64,000 nucleotides of DNA from Microlunatus lacustris (lineage in GTDB: Bacteria; Actinomycetota; Actinomycetes; Propionibacteriales; Propionibacteriaceae). Under the pieces are notes generated by a model. That model saw nothing but the letters and a program-made list of their open reading frames with translations, was not told the DNA's origin and did not search any database. The DNA is taken from positions 248,001 through 312,000 of the forward strand of contig BAAAJN010000001.1 in assembly GCA_039527025.1 (NCBI GenBank), read 5' to 3'. Made by a program: the position numbers and the translations under genes. Shown in pieces: positions 55,934 to 63,943 of the stretch (position 1 is its first letter; each line of letters starts with the position of its first letter).

Positions 55934-57423
55934 GCACAGCACTGGTCATCGGCGGCGGCATCGGGGGCCTGGGGAGCGCGGCGCTGCTGGGCAAGCGCGG
56001 GTTCGAGGTGACCGTGCTGGAGAAGAACGCGCTGCTCGGCGGGCGGGCCAACTACTTCGAGGCCGGCGGCTTCCGCTTCGACATGGGGCCGTCCTGGTAC
56101 CTGATGCCCGACGTCTTCGAGCACTTCTTCGCCCTGCTCGGCGAGCGCGTCGAGGACCACCTGGACCTCCAGCGGCTCGACCCCTCCTACCGGATCGCCT
56201 TCCGCGGCAGCGACCTCGAGGTCGACATGTACTCCGACCTCGACCGCGACGTCGAGACCTTCGAGCGGCTGGAGCCCGGCAGCGGCCAGGCGCTGCGGAC
56301 CTACCTGGACAGCTCGGCGGAGCAGTACGCCATCGCCATCGAGCAGTTCATGTACCGCAACCACGACAGCTTCTTCGACTTCATCGACCGCAAGACCGCG
56401 GTGCAGGGCCGGCAGCTGCACGTCTTCGAGAACATGCACAAGTACATCAGCCGGAGCTTCTCCACCGACGCGGTGCAGAAGATCCTCGAGTACCAGCTGG
56501 TGTTCCTCGGCTCCTCGCCGTACAACACCCCGGCGCTCTACAACATCATGAGCCACATCGACTTCAACATGGGCGTCTTCTACCCCCGGGGCGGCATCTA
56601 CTCGATCATCCGGGCGCTCGAGGCGATCGGTACCAAGCACGGCGTCACCTACCGGACCGAGGCGCCGGTGGCGCAGATCCTCACCGACGGCGGCCGGGCA
56701 ACCGGTGTGCGGCTGGCCTCGGGGGCGGAGATGTTTGCCGACCTGGTCATCTCCAACGCCGACATGGCGCACACCGAGACCGAGCTGCTGCCCAAGAAGG
56801 ACCGCACCTACCCGGCGCGCTACTGGGCGAAGAAGACGCTGGCGCCGAGCGCCTTCATCCTCTACCTGGGTCTGGAGGGCCGGGTGCCCAGCCTGACGCA
56901 CCACAACCTGGCCTTCGGGCAGGACTGGAAGCGCAGCTTCGGGCAGATCTTCGACGACCCGGCCTGGCCCGACGACCCGTCCTACTACGTCTGCGCGCCC
57001 AGCCGGACCGATTCGACGATGGCGCCGGAGGGCCACGAGAACCTGTTCGTCCTCGTGCCCGTCGCGCCCGGGCTGTCGATGACCGACGCCGACATCGTCA
57101 CCTACCGCCGCAAGGCGCTGGACCTGCTGGCGCAGGACTTCGACGTCCCCGACCTCGAGTCCCGGATCGTCTTCGAGCGGACCTACACCTCGCGCGACTT
57201 CACCGCCGACTACAACGCCTACGGCGGCTCCGCGCTTGGGCTGGCGCACACCATGAAGCAGACGGCGTTCCGGCCGAACAACATCAGCAAGAAGCTGTCC
57301 AACCTCTACTACGTCGGCGCCAGCACCAGCCCGGGCATCGGGATGCCGATCTGCCTGATCTCGGCCGAGCTGGCCTACAAGCGGATCATCGGCGACAAGA
57401 GCAGCGGGCCCCTGCCGGTCTGA
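55930..57423 (+). CDS. CrtI/CrtD-type carotenoid desaturase
   Basis: A 497-residue FAD-dependent desaturase. The N-terminal dinucleotide motif is VIGGGIGGLGSAALLGKRG followed by VLEKNALLGGRANYF and FDMGPSWYLMPD. The C-terminal FAD-binding block is NLYYVGASTSPGIGMPICLISAELAYKRI (positions about 460-488; only the pattern is given). Such proteins are phytoene desaturases (CrtI) or carotenoid 3,4-desaturases (CrtD). Beside CruF and a LyeJ-like prenyltransferase the CrtD role is plausible. No phytoene synthase is in the window, so either reaction remains possible. Confidence 0.88.
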   Translation: MSTALVIGGGIGGLGSAALLGKRGFEVTVLEKNALLGGRANYFEAGGFRFDMGPSWYLMPDVFEHFFALLGERVEDHLDLQRLDPSYRIAFRGSDLEVDMYSDLDRDVETFERLEPGSGQALRTYLDSSAEQYAIAIEQFMYRNHDSFFDFIDRKTAVQGRQLHVFENMHKYISRSFSTDAVQKILEYQLVFLGSSPYNTPALYNIMSHIDFNMGVFYPRGGIYSIIRALEAIGTKHGVTYRTEAPVAQILTDGGRATGVRLASGAEMFADLVISNADMAHTETELLPKKDRTYPARYWAKKTLAPSAFILYLGLEGRVPSLTHHNLAFGQDWKRSFGQIFDDPAWPDDPSYYVCAPSRTDSTMAPEGHENLFVLVPVAPGLSMTDADIVTYRRKALDLLAQDFDVPDLESRIVFERTYTSRDFTADYNAYGGSALGLAHTMKQTAFRPNNISKKLSNLYYVGASTSPGIGMPICLISAELAYKRIIGDKSSGPLPV

Positions 57424-57429
57424 GGGCTC

Positions 57430-58998
57430 TCAGGCGCTGACGCGGTTGAGCAGGGTCTTGGCCTTGAGCAGAGCCGGCTGGCGGGTGCTCATCGGCACGG
57501 TCCACAGGTCGTGGCCCGCGAGGCCCCAGCCGGCGAGCAGCTGGTTGGCGGCCAGGAAGCCGGTGGTGGCCGCGCGCTCCATGAGGGCGACCGGGTAGTC
57601 GCACCGGATCCCGTCCCCGGCCAGCACCAGGCGCGGGTCGGGAGTGACGACCTCGGGACGCCTCAGCCACGGGCTGGTGCCGACCAGCGGGCAGTCGTCC
57701 TCCACCAGCCACTCGTCGGCGACCACCTGGGCGTCGGCGGTCTCGGGGTAGACGCGGGCCAGCTCCGCCCGCAGGGTGCGCCGGACCCGGTCGTCGTCGC
57801 CGTCCTCGAGCTGCAGGGCGTAGGCGTGCACCTCGACGACGGAGGCGTCGTGCTCGTCCGACCAACGCCGGGCGCCGGCCTCGAACCGCTCGAGCACCGT
57901 GATGTTGTCCATCGGCCCGTAGCCGCTGGTGCCGAGGAAGGCCGGGCGCTCGCTGTCGACGCGGCGGTCGAGCCAGAGGCGCCAGACGGCGAAGCGGGGG
58001 GCGTTCGTAGTTTCGAGGATCCGGCTGCGCCACTCGTCGTTCGCGTCCGGGCCGGTGTCGCTCGCCTCCACCAGGCGGCGGGTGGTGCGGAGGTCGGTGG
58101 CCAGGACGACGGTGTCGGCGCTGAGGGTGCCGGCGTCGGTGGTGACCCGGACCTGCCCGTCTTCCGCGCCGAGTTCGAGGGTGAGGACGGACTCGCCGGT
58201 CCGGACCTCGACGCCGAGCCGATGCAGGTAGCGGCCCAGTGGCGCCCAGAAGACGGTGTCGTAGTCGTCGACGGGGACGTCGAAGAGCAGGCCCTCGGAC
58301 GAGCCGAGGAAGTAGCTGTGGAACATGCCGACCAGCTCGCCGGCCGAGAACTCGTCGGGGGAGGCGAAGAAGCTGCGGGCGAAGACCTCCAGCGCCAGGT
58401 GCCGGGCGGCGTCGGGGAAGCCGAGCCGGTCGAGGAACTCGGCGGCGCTCTCGCCGTCGTGGGCGGAGAAGGTCGCGGGGAAGTCGACGTCGAGCAGCTC
58501 CCAGACCGCCTCCTTGTCGATGTTCGCCAGGTCGGCCGCTTTGAAGCTGGGGCTCTGGGCGACGAAGGCCGCCATGTTGAGCGGCGGCGTCTTGGGCACG
58601 TTGGCGAAGGAGTCCCGGTGGCCGCCGGCCAGGACCAGCGGGTAGTCCTCGACGGGGGTCAGACCCTCCAGGGCGGGGTCGACGCGGCGGAGGAGGGCGC
58701 GGAGGTTGTAGTACTGGCGGAAGAACGCGTGGAAGCCGCGGCTCATGGTCGTCTCGCTGCCGTCGGCCTGCTCCACCGGCCAGGCGCGGACGCGGCCGCC
58801 CAGCTGCGCCTCGCGCTCGACGAGGGTGACCTTGACGCCCCGCTCGGCGAGACCGACGGCGGCTGCGATGCCGGCGATGCCGCCGCCGAGGACGAGGGTG
58901 GTGGGCTGGGTCTGCGCCTGGGAGAGGCGGAGAGCGCCTGGGGCGCCGGGGTGGCGAACAGCCTTGCTGTCGTGCCCGGGGAGCCAGGTCTGCTTCAT
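57430..58998 (-). CDS. CrtU-like FAD-dependent oxidoreductase
   Basis: A 522-residue flavoprotein. The FAD motif is LVLGGGIAGIAAAVGLAERG, followed by VTLVEREAQLGGRVRAW. The segment SRGFHAFFRQYYNLRALLRR is characteristic of the carotene desaturase/methyltransferase group (CrtU, CruE) that aromatises beta-rings. The C-terminus VLAGDGIRCDYPVALMERAATTGFLAANQLL is typical of zeta-carotene-desaturase-like enzymes (positions about 470-500; pattern only). It is convergent with the CrtI/CrtD-like gene, 6 bp apart. A ring-modifying enzyme is unexpected beside genes for an acyclic C50 carotenoid. ATG 58998 overlaps the stop of a small upstream ORF (ATGA); a GTG at 59007 is an alternative. Confidence 0.82.
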   Translation of the reverse strand: MKQTWLPGHDSKAVRHPGAPGALRLSQAQTQPTTLVLGGGIAGIAAAVGLAERGVKVTLVEREAQLGGRVRAWPVEQADGSETTMSRGFHAFFRQYYNLRALLRRVDPALEGLTPVEDYPLVLAGGHRDSFANVPKTPPLNMAAFVAQSPSFKAADLANIDKEAVWELLDVDFPATFSAHDGESAAEFLDRLGFPDAARHLALEVFARSFFASPDEFSAGELVGMFHSYFLGSSEGLLFDVPVDDYDTVFWAPLGRYLHRLGVEVRTGESVLTLELGAEDGQVRVTTDAGTLSADTVVLATDLRTTRRLVEASDTGPDANDEWRSRILETTNAPRFAVWRLWLDRRVDSERPAFLGTSGYGPMDNITVLERFEAGARRWSDEHDASVVEVHAYALQLEDGDDDRVRRTLRAELARVYPETADAQVVADEWLVEDDCPLVGTSPWLRRPEVVTPDPRLVLAGDGIRCDYPVALMERAATTGFLAANQLLAGWGLAGHDLWTVPMSTRQPALLKAKTLLNRVSA

Positions 58999-59048
58999 CG
59001 TGGGCACCGGGTCAGCGCCGTGCTGGGTTCGTGGGCGGGGTTGGACAT
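58995..59048 (-). CDS. 17-codon upstream ORF coupled to the CrtU-like gene
   Basis: ATG 59048 has GAGGAG 8 nt upstream and encodes MSNPAHEPSTALTRCPR. Its TGA overlaps the ATG of the CrtU-like gene by 4 nt (ATGA), while that ATG has no ribosome binding site of its own. Translational coupling from a leader ORF is the simplest reading. A frameshift joining it to the enzyme is the alternative. Confidence 0.45.
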   Translation of the reverse strand: MSNPAHEPSTALTRCPR

Positions 59049-59161
59049 GTCACCGGCTCCTCACGCCGACGACGACTTCGAGCGGCGGTTTCACTCTAGT
59101 CAGCGACCCCAGGGCCGGTAGGGCGTCAAGGGCGGGTGCACAGCCTGCGAACTTGGCTGGA

Positions 59162-59237
59162 TGGAGCTGACGGTCGGACTCGAACCGACAACCGCCTGTT
59201 TACAAGACAGGTGCGCTACCAATTGCGCCACGCCAGC
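59162..59237 (-). tRNA. trnT: tRNA-Thr (anticodon UGU)
   Basis: Complete cloverleaf on the minus strand: acceptor GCTGGCG pairing CGTCAGC (one G-T), D arm GCGC/GCGC, anticodon stem CCTGT/ACAGG with loop CTTGTAA (anticodon TGT), variable CGGTT, T arm GTCGG-TTCGAGT-CCGAC, discriminator T and encoded CCA (59164-59162). 76 nt with CCA. Confidence 0.96.
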
Positions 59238-59353
59238 AGGGTGCACCGCACAGCGTACTGACCGACCACGGCGAACCGCTGACGACGACCAGGCGAACAG
59301 TGTGATCCCACACAGTGACGGCGAGGTGGCGACAACGATGTGGTAACGCTGGA

Positions 59354-59359
59354 TACCCT
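59354..59359 (+). promoter_or_regulatory. -10 hexamer TACCCT for the PAP2 gene
   Basis: TACCCT-GTGGCG-ATG: 6-nt gap to the start, no ribosome binding site. The surrounding region (59238-59365) is less GC-rich and otherwise holds nothing recognisable. Confidence 0.55.
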
Positions 59360-59365
59360 GTGGCG

Positions 59366-60412
59366 ATGCCCCACCTCCGATCCGCGCTGCGGGCGTACGC
59401 CCTCGCCGTGCTCCTCGCCGTGAGCTCGGGTGTGGTGGCTGTCCTCGTCGCCCTGGAGTTCAAGCTGCCCCTGCGCGACCCGGACGGGTTCCTGGGTCCG
59501 GCCTGGGTCCGGCTGCCCGTGATCGTCGCCCTCTTCGTGGCCCTGGACGTCATCCCGCGGGCCATCGCTGGCCGGCGCAACGTCGTGCAGGTGCTGCGGG
59601 AACGCTACGGGCCGGCACGGTCTGCGCTGGTCGTCGTCGGCCTGGGCACGTTCTACATGACCTACGTCGCCTACCGGAACCTCAAGGGCGCGCTGCCCTT
59701 CGCTAGGCCCGACGTGCACGACACCGCTCTGCTGCAGCTCGACCGGACCATGGCCATGGGGTACGACCCGTCGCATCTGATGCACACCATGCTGGGCACC
59801 GGGATCGCGGCCTACGTGCTGTCGGCGATCTACCTGGTGTTCCTCGGCTTCGTGCCGTTCTCCGTGGTCGGGGCGCTGATCTGGCTCCGCGACGTCCGCG
59901 CGGCGTCCTGGTACGTCACCGCGCTCTGCCTCAACTGGATCCTGGGCACGGTCAGCTACTACCTGGTGCCCTCGCTCGGCCCGGTGTTCGTGCGCCCCGG
60001 CCGCTACGCCGACCTACCGGCCACCGGGGTCACCGCGCTGCAGCAGGGGCTGGCGGAGACCCGGCTCGAGGTGCTGATCAACCCGCTCACCGCGGAGGGC
60101 CTCGCCGGCGTCGCGGGCTTCGCCTCCCTGCACACCTCGGTCGTCTTCACCGCCGCCCTGGTCGCGCACCGCATCGGGCTGCCCCGGACGGTGCGCTGGG
60201 TGCTGTGGACCTTCCTGGCCCTGACCATGGTCGCGACCATCTACTTCGGCTGGCACTACATCATCGACGACATCGCCGGCCTGGCGCTGGGTGGCAGCGC
60301 CGTGGCGCTCGCCGGCTGGGCGAGCAAGGCCGTCGACCGCGAACTGGCCCGGCCGCACGTGCTGGAGGAGCCGCAGCCCGCTGGCGTCACCAGCGGCGTC
60401 TCGGCCGGCTAG
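59366..60412 (+). CDS. PAP2-family membrane phosphatase / inositol phosphotransferase-like protein
   Basis: A 348-residue protein with about eight membrane helices. PAP2 motif elements lie late in the protein: GFASLHTSVVFTAA (SxHxS, motif 2) and YFGWHYIIDDIAGLALG (His and Asp of motif 3). SYYLVPSLGPVFVRPGRY before them resembles the inositol phosphorylceramide synthase/Aur1-like branch. It may dephosphorylate or transfer a phospho-head-group of a membrane lipid. ATG 59366 is selected from the leaderless hexamer. Its TAG shares a CTAG with the stop of the convergent membrane-protein gene. Confidence 0.83.
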   Translation: MPHLRSALRAYALAVLLAVSSGVVAVLVALEFKLPLRDPDGFLGPAWVRLPVIVALFVALDVIPRAIAGRRNVVQVLRERYGPARSALVVVGLGTFYMTYVAYRNLKGALPFARPDVHDTALLQLDRTMAMGYDPSHLMHTMLGTGIAAYVLSAIYLVFLGFVPFSVVGALIWLRDVRAASWYVTALCLNWILGTVSYYLVPSLGPVFVRPGRYADLPATGVTALQQGLAETRLEVLINPLTAEGLAGVAGFASLHTSVVFTAALVAHRIGLPRTVRWVLWTFLALTMVATIYFGWHYIIDDIAGLALGGSAVALAGWASKAVDRELARPHVLEEPQPAGVTSGVSAG

Positions 60413-61629
60413 CCCCAGCCCAGAGCCTGCAGCAGCCGTTCGAGGTGCACCGGCCGCAGCGGCAGCACCGGCATGGTGCGCAGCAGCAGCCCGGTCACCG
60501 CCAGCACCACGAGGGCGACGGCGGTCCCGACCCGGACCGGCGGCGCCGAGACCACCGGGACCACCGCGTCGCGGGTCATCAGCACCACCAGGCAGAGCGC
60601 TCCGAGCGCGGCCAGGGCCCACCAGCGGCGGTAGTCGATGCCTGCCACGGACAGGGTCAGTGCGACCGCCGCGGACCCGGCCACCAGCCGCCAGAAGGTC
60701 CGCTCGGACAGGGACCGACCGAGCAGCCGCCACACCACCCCGAGCAGCAGCAGGTGCATCGTGGCCCAGAGCACCGCGGTGACCAGCACGCTGGCCGCGC
60801 TGGTGGTGGCGTAGTAGCTGGTCATGTTGTCGAGCAGTCCGTGCCCGAGCCGGGCCACCGCGTCGTGGTCGGGAGGGCCGCCAGGCAGCGGTTCCGGGGC
60901 GGGCACCCCAGCCGCGGCGGCGTCGGCGCGAGCCCGGGCCAGCGCGGCCGGAGGAGGGGGCAGCAGCACGCTGACCGCGGTCAGCCCCACGCCGGGCAGC
61001 ACCGCCAGCGTCGGCCAGAGCCGCGGCGACCTCGGAAGGGTGCGGTGCAGGGCGAGCCAGCCGAGGGGCAGAACGAGGACGGCCAGCAGCTCCTCGGTAC
61101 CGATGGTCACCGAGGTCAGCAGCGCGACGACGAGAGCCGCGACCGGCGGCGGGAGCCGGGCCCAGGGCACGGTCACCAGGACGACGGCCACCGCCAGGCC
61201 GAGGGCGTCCGGTCGGCCGAGGTCGCGGGCCACGTGGGACGGCCCGAGCGGGGTGGCCACGACGGCGACCGCCAGCGCCACCGCCGTCCAGCGGTCTGGG
61301 GCGCGCCGGGCCAGCGCGACGGCCAGGACCAGCACGGCGACCAGCGAGACGACGGTCAGCCCGACCGCGACGACGTTGACCAGCGCGAGGGTCGGCGGCT
61401 CGCCGCCGGCCAGGGCCCGCAGCGCTGCTCCGTGCAGCCCGCGGCGGACGAACCCGTCGGAGTAGCTGAGCCAGTACTGCGGGGCGACGTAGGGAGTCAT
61501 CGGACTCAGTCGCGCGGCCCGCCGGACCAGCAGGACGACGGTGGCCGCCAGGACGGCGACCGCCAGCAGCCCGGCCACGATGACCGCGGCCGACGCCGCC
61601 CGGGATGGCTGCCGGGATGCCGCAGGCAC
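60409..61629 (-). CDS. Polytopic membrane protein of unknown function
   Basis: A 406-residue protein with about ten to eleven hydrophobic helices. A conserved-looking extracytoplasmic segment after the first helix reads YVAPQYWLSYSDGFVRRGLHG, with ARDLGRPDALGLAVAVVLV further on. The topology and the charged first loop recall GT-C-type glycosyltransferases, but no established catalytic motif was confirmed. It begins at GTG directly after the manA stop, and its end overlaps the PAP2 gene stop by 4 bases. Link to manA suggests envelope mannose/glycan work, by context only. Not recognised as a named family. Confidence 0.7.
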   Translation of the reverse strand: MPAASRQPSRAASAAVIVAGLLAVAVLAATVVLLVRRAARLSPMTPYVAPQYWLSYSDGFVRRGLHGAALRALAGGEPPTLALVNVVAVGLTVVSLVAVLVLAVALARRAPDRWTAVALAVAVVATPLGPSHVARDLGRPDALGLAVAVVLVTVPWARLPPPVAALVVALLTSVTIGTEELLAVLVLPLGWLALHRTLPRSPRLWPTLAVLPGVGLTAVSVLLPPPPAALARARADAAAAGVPAPEPLPGGPPDHDAVARLGHGLLDNMTSYYATTSAASVLVTAVLWATMHLLLLGVVWRLLGRSLSERTFWRLVAGSAAVALTLSVAGIDYRRWWALAALGALCLVVLMTRDAVVPVVSAPPVRVGTAVALVVLAVTGLLLRTMPVLPLRPVHLERLLQALGWG

Positions 61630-62820
61630 CTAGCTGCCGAGGCCAGGACCGGCCAGGAAGACCGTCCCGGTGCCGCTGACCACCAGCTCCTCACCGGCCC
61701 GGGCGAAGGCGGACTGACCGCGGTGCAGCGGCAGGTCGTCGGCGCCGCCCTCGACCACCACGGTCCCGTCGGTCACCAGCAGCACCCGGGCCGCGGCGGT
61801 CTGCGGGACCTCGACGACGGTCTCCCGCGGCTCCAGCCGCCAGAGCGCGAACTCCGGGGCGGGGGTCGGGTAGCGCCAGCAGCCGGGCGCCTCCTCGACC
61901 GGCTCGACGTAACCCGGGAAGCCGGGGGTGAAGTCCAGGATGGCCAGCAGCTCGTCGACGTCGACGTGCTTGGCGGTCAGTCCGCCGCGCATGACGTTGT
62001 CGGAGTTGGCCATGATCTCCACGCCGCCGCCGTGCAGGTAGGCGTGCAGGTTGCCGGCGGGCAGGAACACCGCCTGGTGCGGCGCGAGCGGCACCCGGTT
62101 CATCAGCAGCGCGGCGAGCACACCCGGGTCGTCGGGGTAGGGCTCGGTCAGCTCGCGGGCGGTCCGGGCGAAGAGTCCGACGTCACCGTCGTCGGCGACC
62201 TGCGCGGCCGCTGCCCCGACCCGGCCGACCACGTCGAGCTCGGCCCCGGTCAGCCGCAGCAGACGGGCGAAGACGGCGCCGAGCCGCTCATCCGCCGGCG
62301 TCGAGGTGTCGGCCAGCGGAGCGACCAGCGCCAGCGCCTCGGGCACCCCCAGCTGGACGAACAGCGCATGCGTGGCCCCGGGGTCGCGGAAGCCGCAGAG
62401 CGCCTCGCTCTCCTGCAGCGCGCAGAGCATCTCCGGCTTGGGCCAGGTGTCCTTGTAGAGCCGGTCCGGGGCGTCGGCCGCGACCCCGGCCGACTCCTCC
62501 CGGGCGTGCCCCTCCTCGGCCTGGGCCCGGGTGGGGTGCGCCTGGAGAGAGAGCGGCTCGTCCGCCGCCAGCACCTTGAGCAGGAAGGGCAGACCGTCGC
62601 CGAACTGGTTGACCACCGGCTCGCCGACCACGCCGGCCGGGTCCGCGGCGATGACCTCGGTGAGGGGGCGGTCACCCAGCGTCGACGGCGCCGAGTGGTG
62701 GGCGCCCAACCAGAGCTCGGCCTGCGGCTCGTCGGTCGGCTCCTCGCCGAGCAGCTCGGGGACGAACGTCCGGGAGCCCCACGCGTAGGGCTGCCGGACC
62801 CCCGTCAGCAGCTCGGCCAC
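61630..62820 (-). CDS. manA: Mannose-6-phosphate isomerase, class I
   Basis: A 396-residue cupin-fold zinc enzyme interconverting fructose-6- and mannose-6-phosphate, feeding GDP-mannose for glycans. It opens VRQPYAWGSRTFVPELLG. Zinc ligands lie in SLQAHPTRAQAEEGHARE (Gln, His), DTWPKPEMLCAL (Glu) and PAGNLHAYLHGGGVEIMANSDNVMRGG (His in HAY; the Arg is catalytic). GTG 62820 lies one base after the stop of the oxidoreductase gene, so both are in one operon continuing to the membrane protein. Confidence 0.95.
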   Translation of the reverse strand: MAELLTGVRQPYAWGSRTFVPELLGEEPTDEPQAELWLGAHHSAPSTLGDRPLTEVIAADPAGVVGEPVVNQFGDGLPFLLKVLAADEPLSLQAHPTRAQAEEGHAREESAGVAADAPDRLYKDTWPKPEMLCALQESEALCGFRDPGATHALFVQLGVPEALALVAPLADTSTPADERLGAVFARLLRLTGAELDVVGRVGAAAAQVADDGDVGLFARTARELTEPYPDDPGVLAALLMNRVPLAPHQAVFLPAGNLHAYLHGGGVEIMANSDNVMRGGLTAKHVDVDELLAILDFTPGFPGYVEPVEEAPGCWRYPTPAPEFALWRLEPRETVVEVPQTAAARVLLVTDGTVVVEGGADDLPLHRGQSAFARAGEELVVSGTGTVFLAGPGLGS

Positions 62821-62821
62821 G

Positions 62822-63841
62822 TCAGTTCCGGGTCCGCGCCGGGGCGCCGACGGCGTCCTGCCAACGACTGAGCGTCCGCGACACCGCGAGCGTGTCGGCC
62901 CACGGCACCAGCGGCGACTCCACGTCGCCGGCGCGCAGGCAGCGCATCACCTCCTGCGCCTCGAAGGTGTAGCCGCCGCCCGGCCAGGACGCCACCAGCT
63001 CCTCCGGCGCGTCGACGCCCTGGCGGTAGACGCTCAGCTCGGCGGGGCGCAGGAACATGTCGTCGAACATCACCCGGCCCTTGGTGCAGTAGACGCTGAG
63101 CCGGTTGGGCAGGTCGGCCCGCAGGGTGCACAGGATCGACGCGGTCGCGGCGGCGCGCTCCGACGTCGCCGGGTATGTCAGCAGCGCTGCGGCGTGGTCG
63201 TCGACCCCGGTCGAGGCGGCCGTGCCGTAGCCCAGCACCTCCCCGGGCTCACCCAGGAACAGGTTGACCGCGTGCACCGGGTAGACGCCGGCGTCCAAGA
63301 TGGCGCCGCCAGCCTGCGCCGGGTCCAGCAGGCGGTGGTCCTCAGGGCCGTCGAAGGCGAAGCCGAACTGGGCGTCGACGTGCCGGACCTCGCCCAGCTC
63401 ACCGGAGGCGACCAGCTCGGCCGCGTGCCGGATCAGCGGGTGGGTGCGGGTCCACATCGCCTCCATGACGAACAGCCCGCGCTCCTGGGCCAGCGCCAGC
63501 AGCTCCTCGGCCTGCTCCGGCGTCACGGTGAGCGGCTTCTCGACCAGCACCGCCTTGCCGCCCTCCAGGCAGAGCTTGGCGGAGGGGTAGTGGTCGTTGT
63601 GCGGCGTCGCGATGTAGACCACGTCGACGTCCGGGTCGGCGGCCAGCTCCTCGTAGGAGCCGTGGCTGCGGCGGAAGCCGTACTCGGCTGCGAAGGCCGC
63701 AGCCTTGTCGGCCGAGCGCGAGCCGACCGCGACCAGGGCCGCCTCGTCGGGCAGCAGCGCCAGGTCCTTGGCGAGCACGGAGGCGATGTGGCCGGTGCTG
63801 AGGATGCCCCAGCCGGTCGTGGAAACGTCGGCGTCAGTCAC
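62822..63841 (-). CDS. Gfo/Idh/MocA family oxidoreductase
   Basis: A 339-residue NAD(P)-dependent sugar or inositol dehydrogenase-like protein. The Rossmann start is WGILSTGHIASVLAKDLAL, DVVYIATPHNDHYPSAKLCLEGGKAVLVEKPLT contains the EKP motif (catalytic Lys), and the C-terminal alpha/beta dimer domain follows. TRTHPLIRHAAELVASGELGEV is typical of dihydrodiol/xylose-dehydrogenase-like members. GTG 63841 is preferred over ATG 63859 because CACGAT lies 6 nt before it, one mismatch from the leaderless hexamer. First gene of the manA operon. Confidence 0.9.
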   Translation of the reverse strand: MTDADVSTTGWGILSTGHIASVLAKDLALLPDEAALVAVGSRSADKAAAFAAEYGFRRSHGSYEELAADPDVDVVYIATPHNDHYPSAKLCLEGGKAVLVEKPLTVTPEQAEELLALAQERGLFVMEAMWTRTHPLIRHAAELVASGELGEVRHVDAQFGFAFDGPEDHRLLDPAQAGGAILDAGVYPVHAVNLFLGEPGEVLGYGTAASTGVDDHAAALLTYPATSERAAATASILCTLRADLPNRLSVYCTKGRVMFDDMFLRPAELSVYRQGVDAPEELVASWPGGGYTFEAQEVMRCLRAGDVESPLVPWADTLAVSRTLSRWQDAVGAPARTRN

Positions 63842-63865
63842 CCCGCCATCGTGGCGCATCCCACC

Positions 63866-63875
63866 GACACCGGTG
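63866..63875. promoter_or_regulatory. CACCGGTG palindrome at the -35 position of the oxidoreductase-manA operon
   Basis: GACACCGGTG ends 12 nt from the CACGAT hexamer (63853-63848, minus strand). An identical decamer lies 45 bp away at 63911, similarly placed for the divergent gene. Confidence 0.5.
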
Positions 63876-63910
63876 ACGCCCGGTGCCCTGGCCCGTCCTC
63901 GGCGATGAAT

Positions 63911-63920
63911 GACACCGGTG
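63911..63920. promoter_or_regulatory. CACCGGTG palindrome at the -35 position of the 63944 gene
   Basis: The second GACACCGGTG, extended to the perfect palindrome ACACCGGTGT (63912-63921). It overlaps TGACAC (63910-63915), the -35-like element 16 nt before TACGAT. Confidence 0.55.
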
Positions 63921-63931
63921 TGGTTTGCGCC

Positions 63932-63937
63932 TACGAT
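63932..63937 (+). promoter_or_regulatory. -10 hexamer TACGAT for the gene starting at 63944
   Basis: TACGAT-GGCGGC-ATG: 6-nt gap, with TGACAC 16 nt upstream as -35. This is the most complete promoter in the window. Confidence 0.65.
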
Positions 63938-63943
63938 GGCGGC

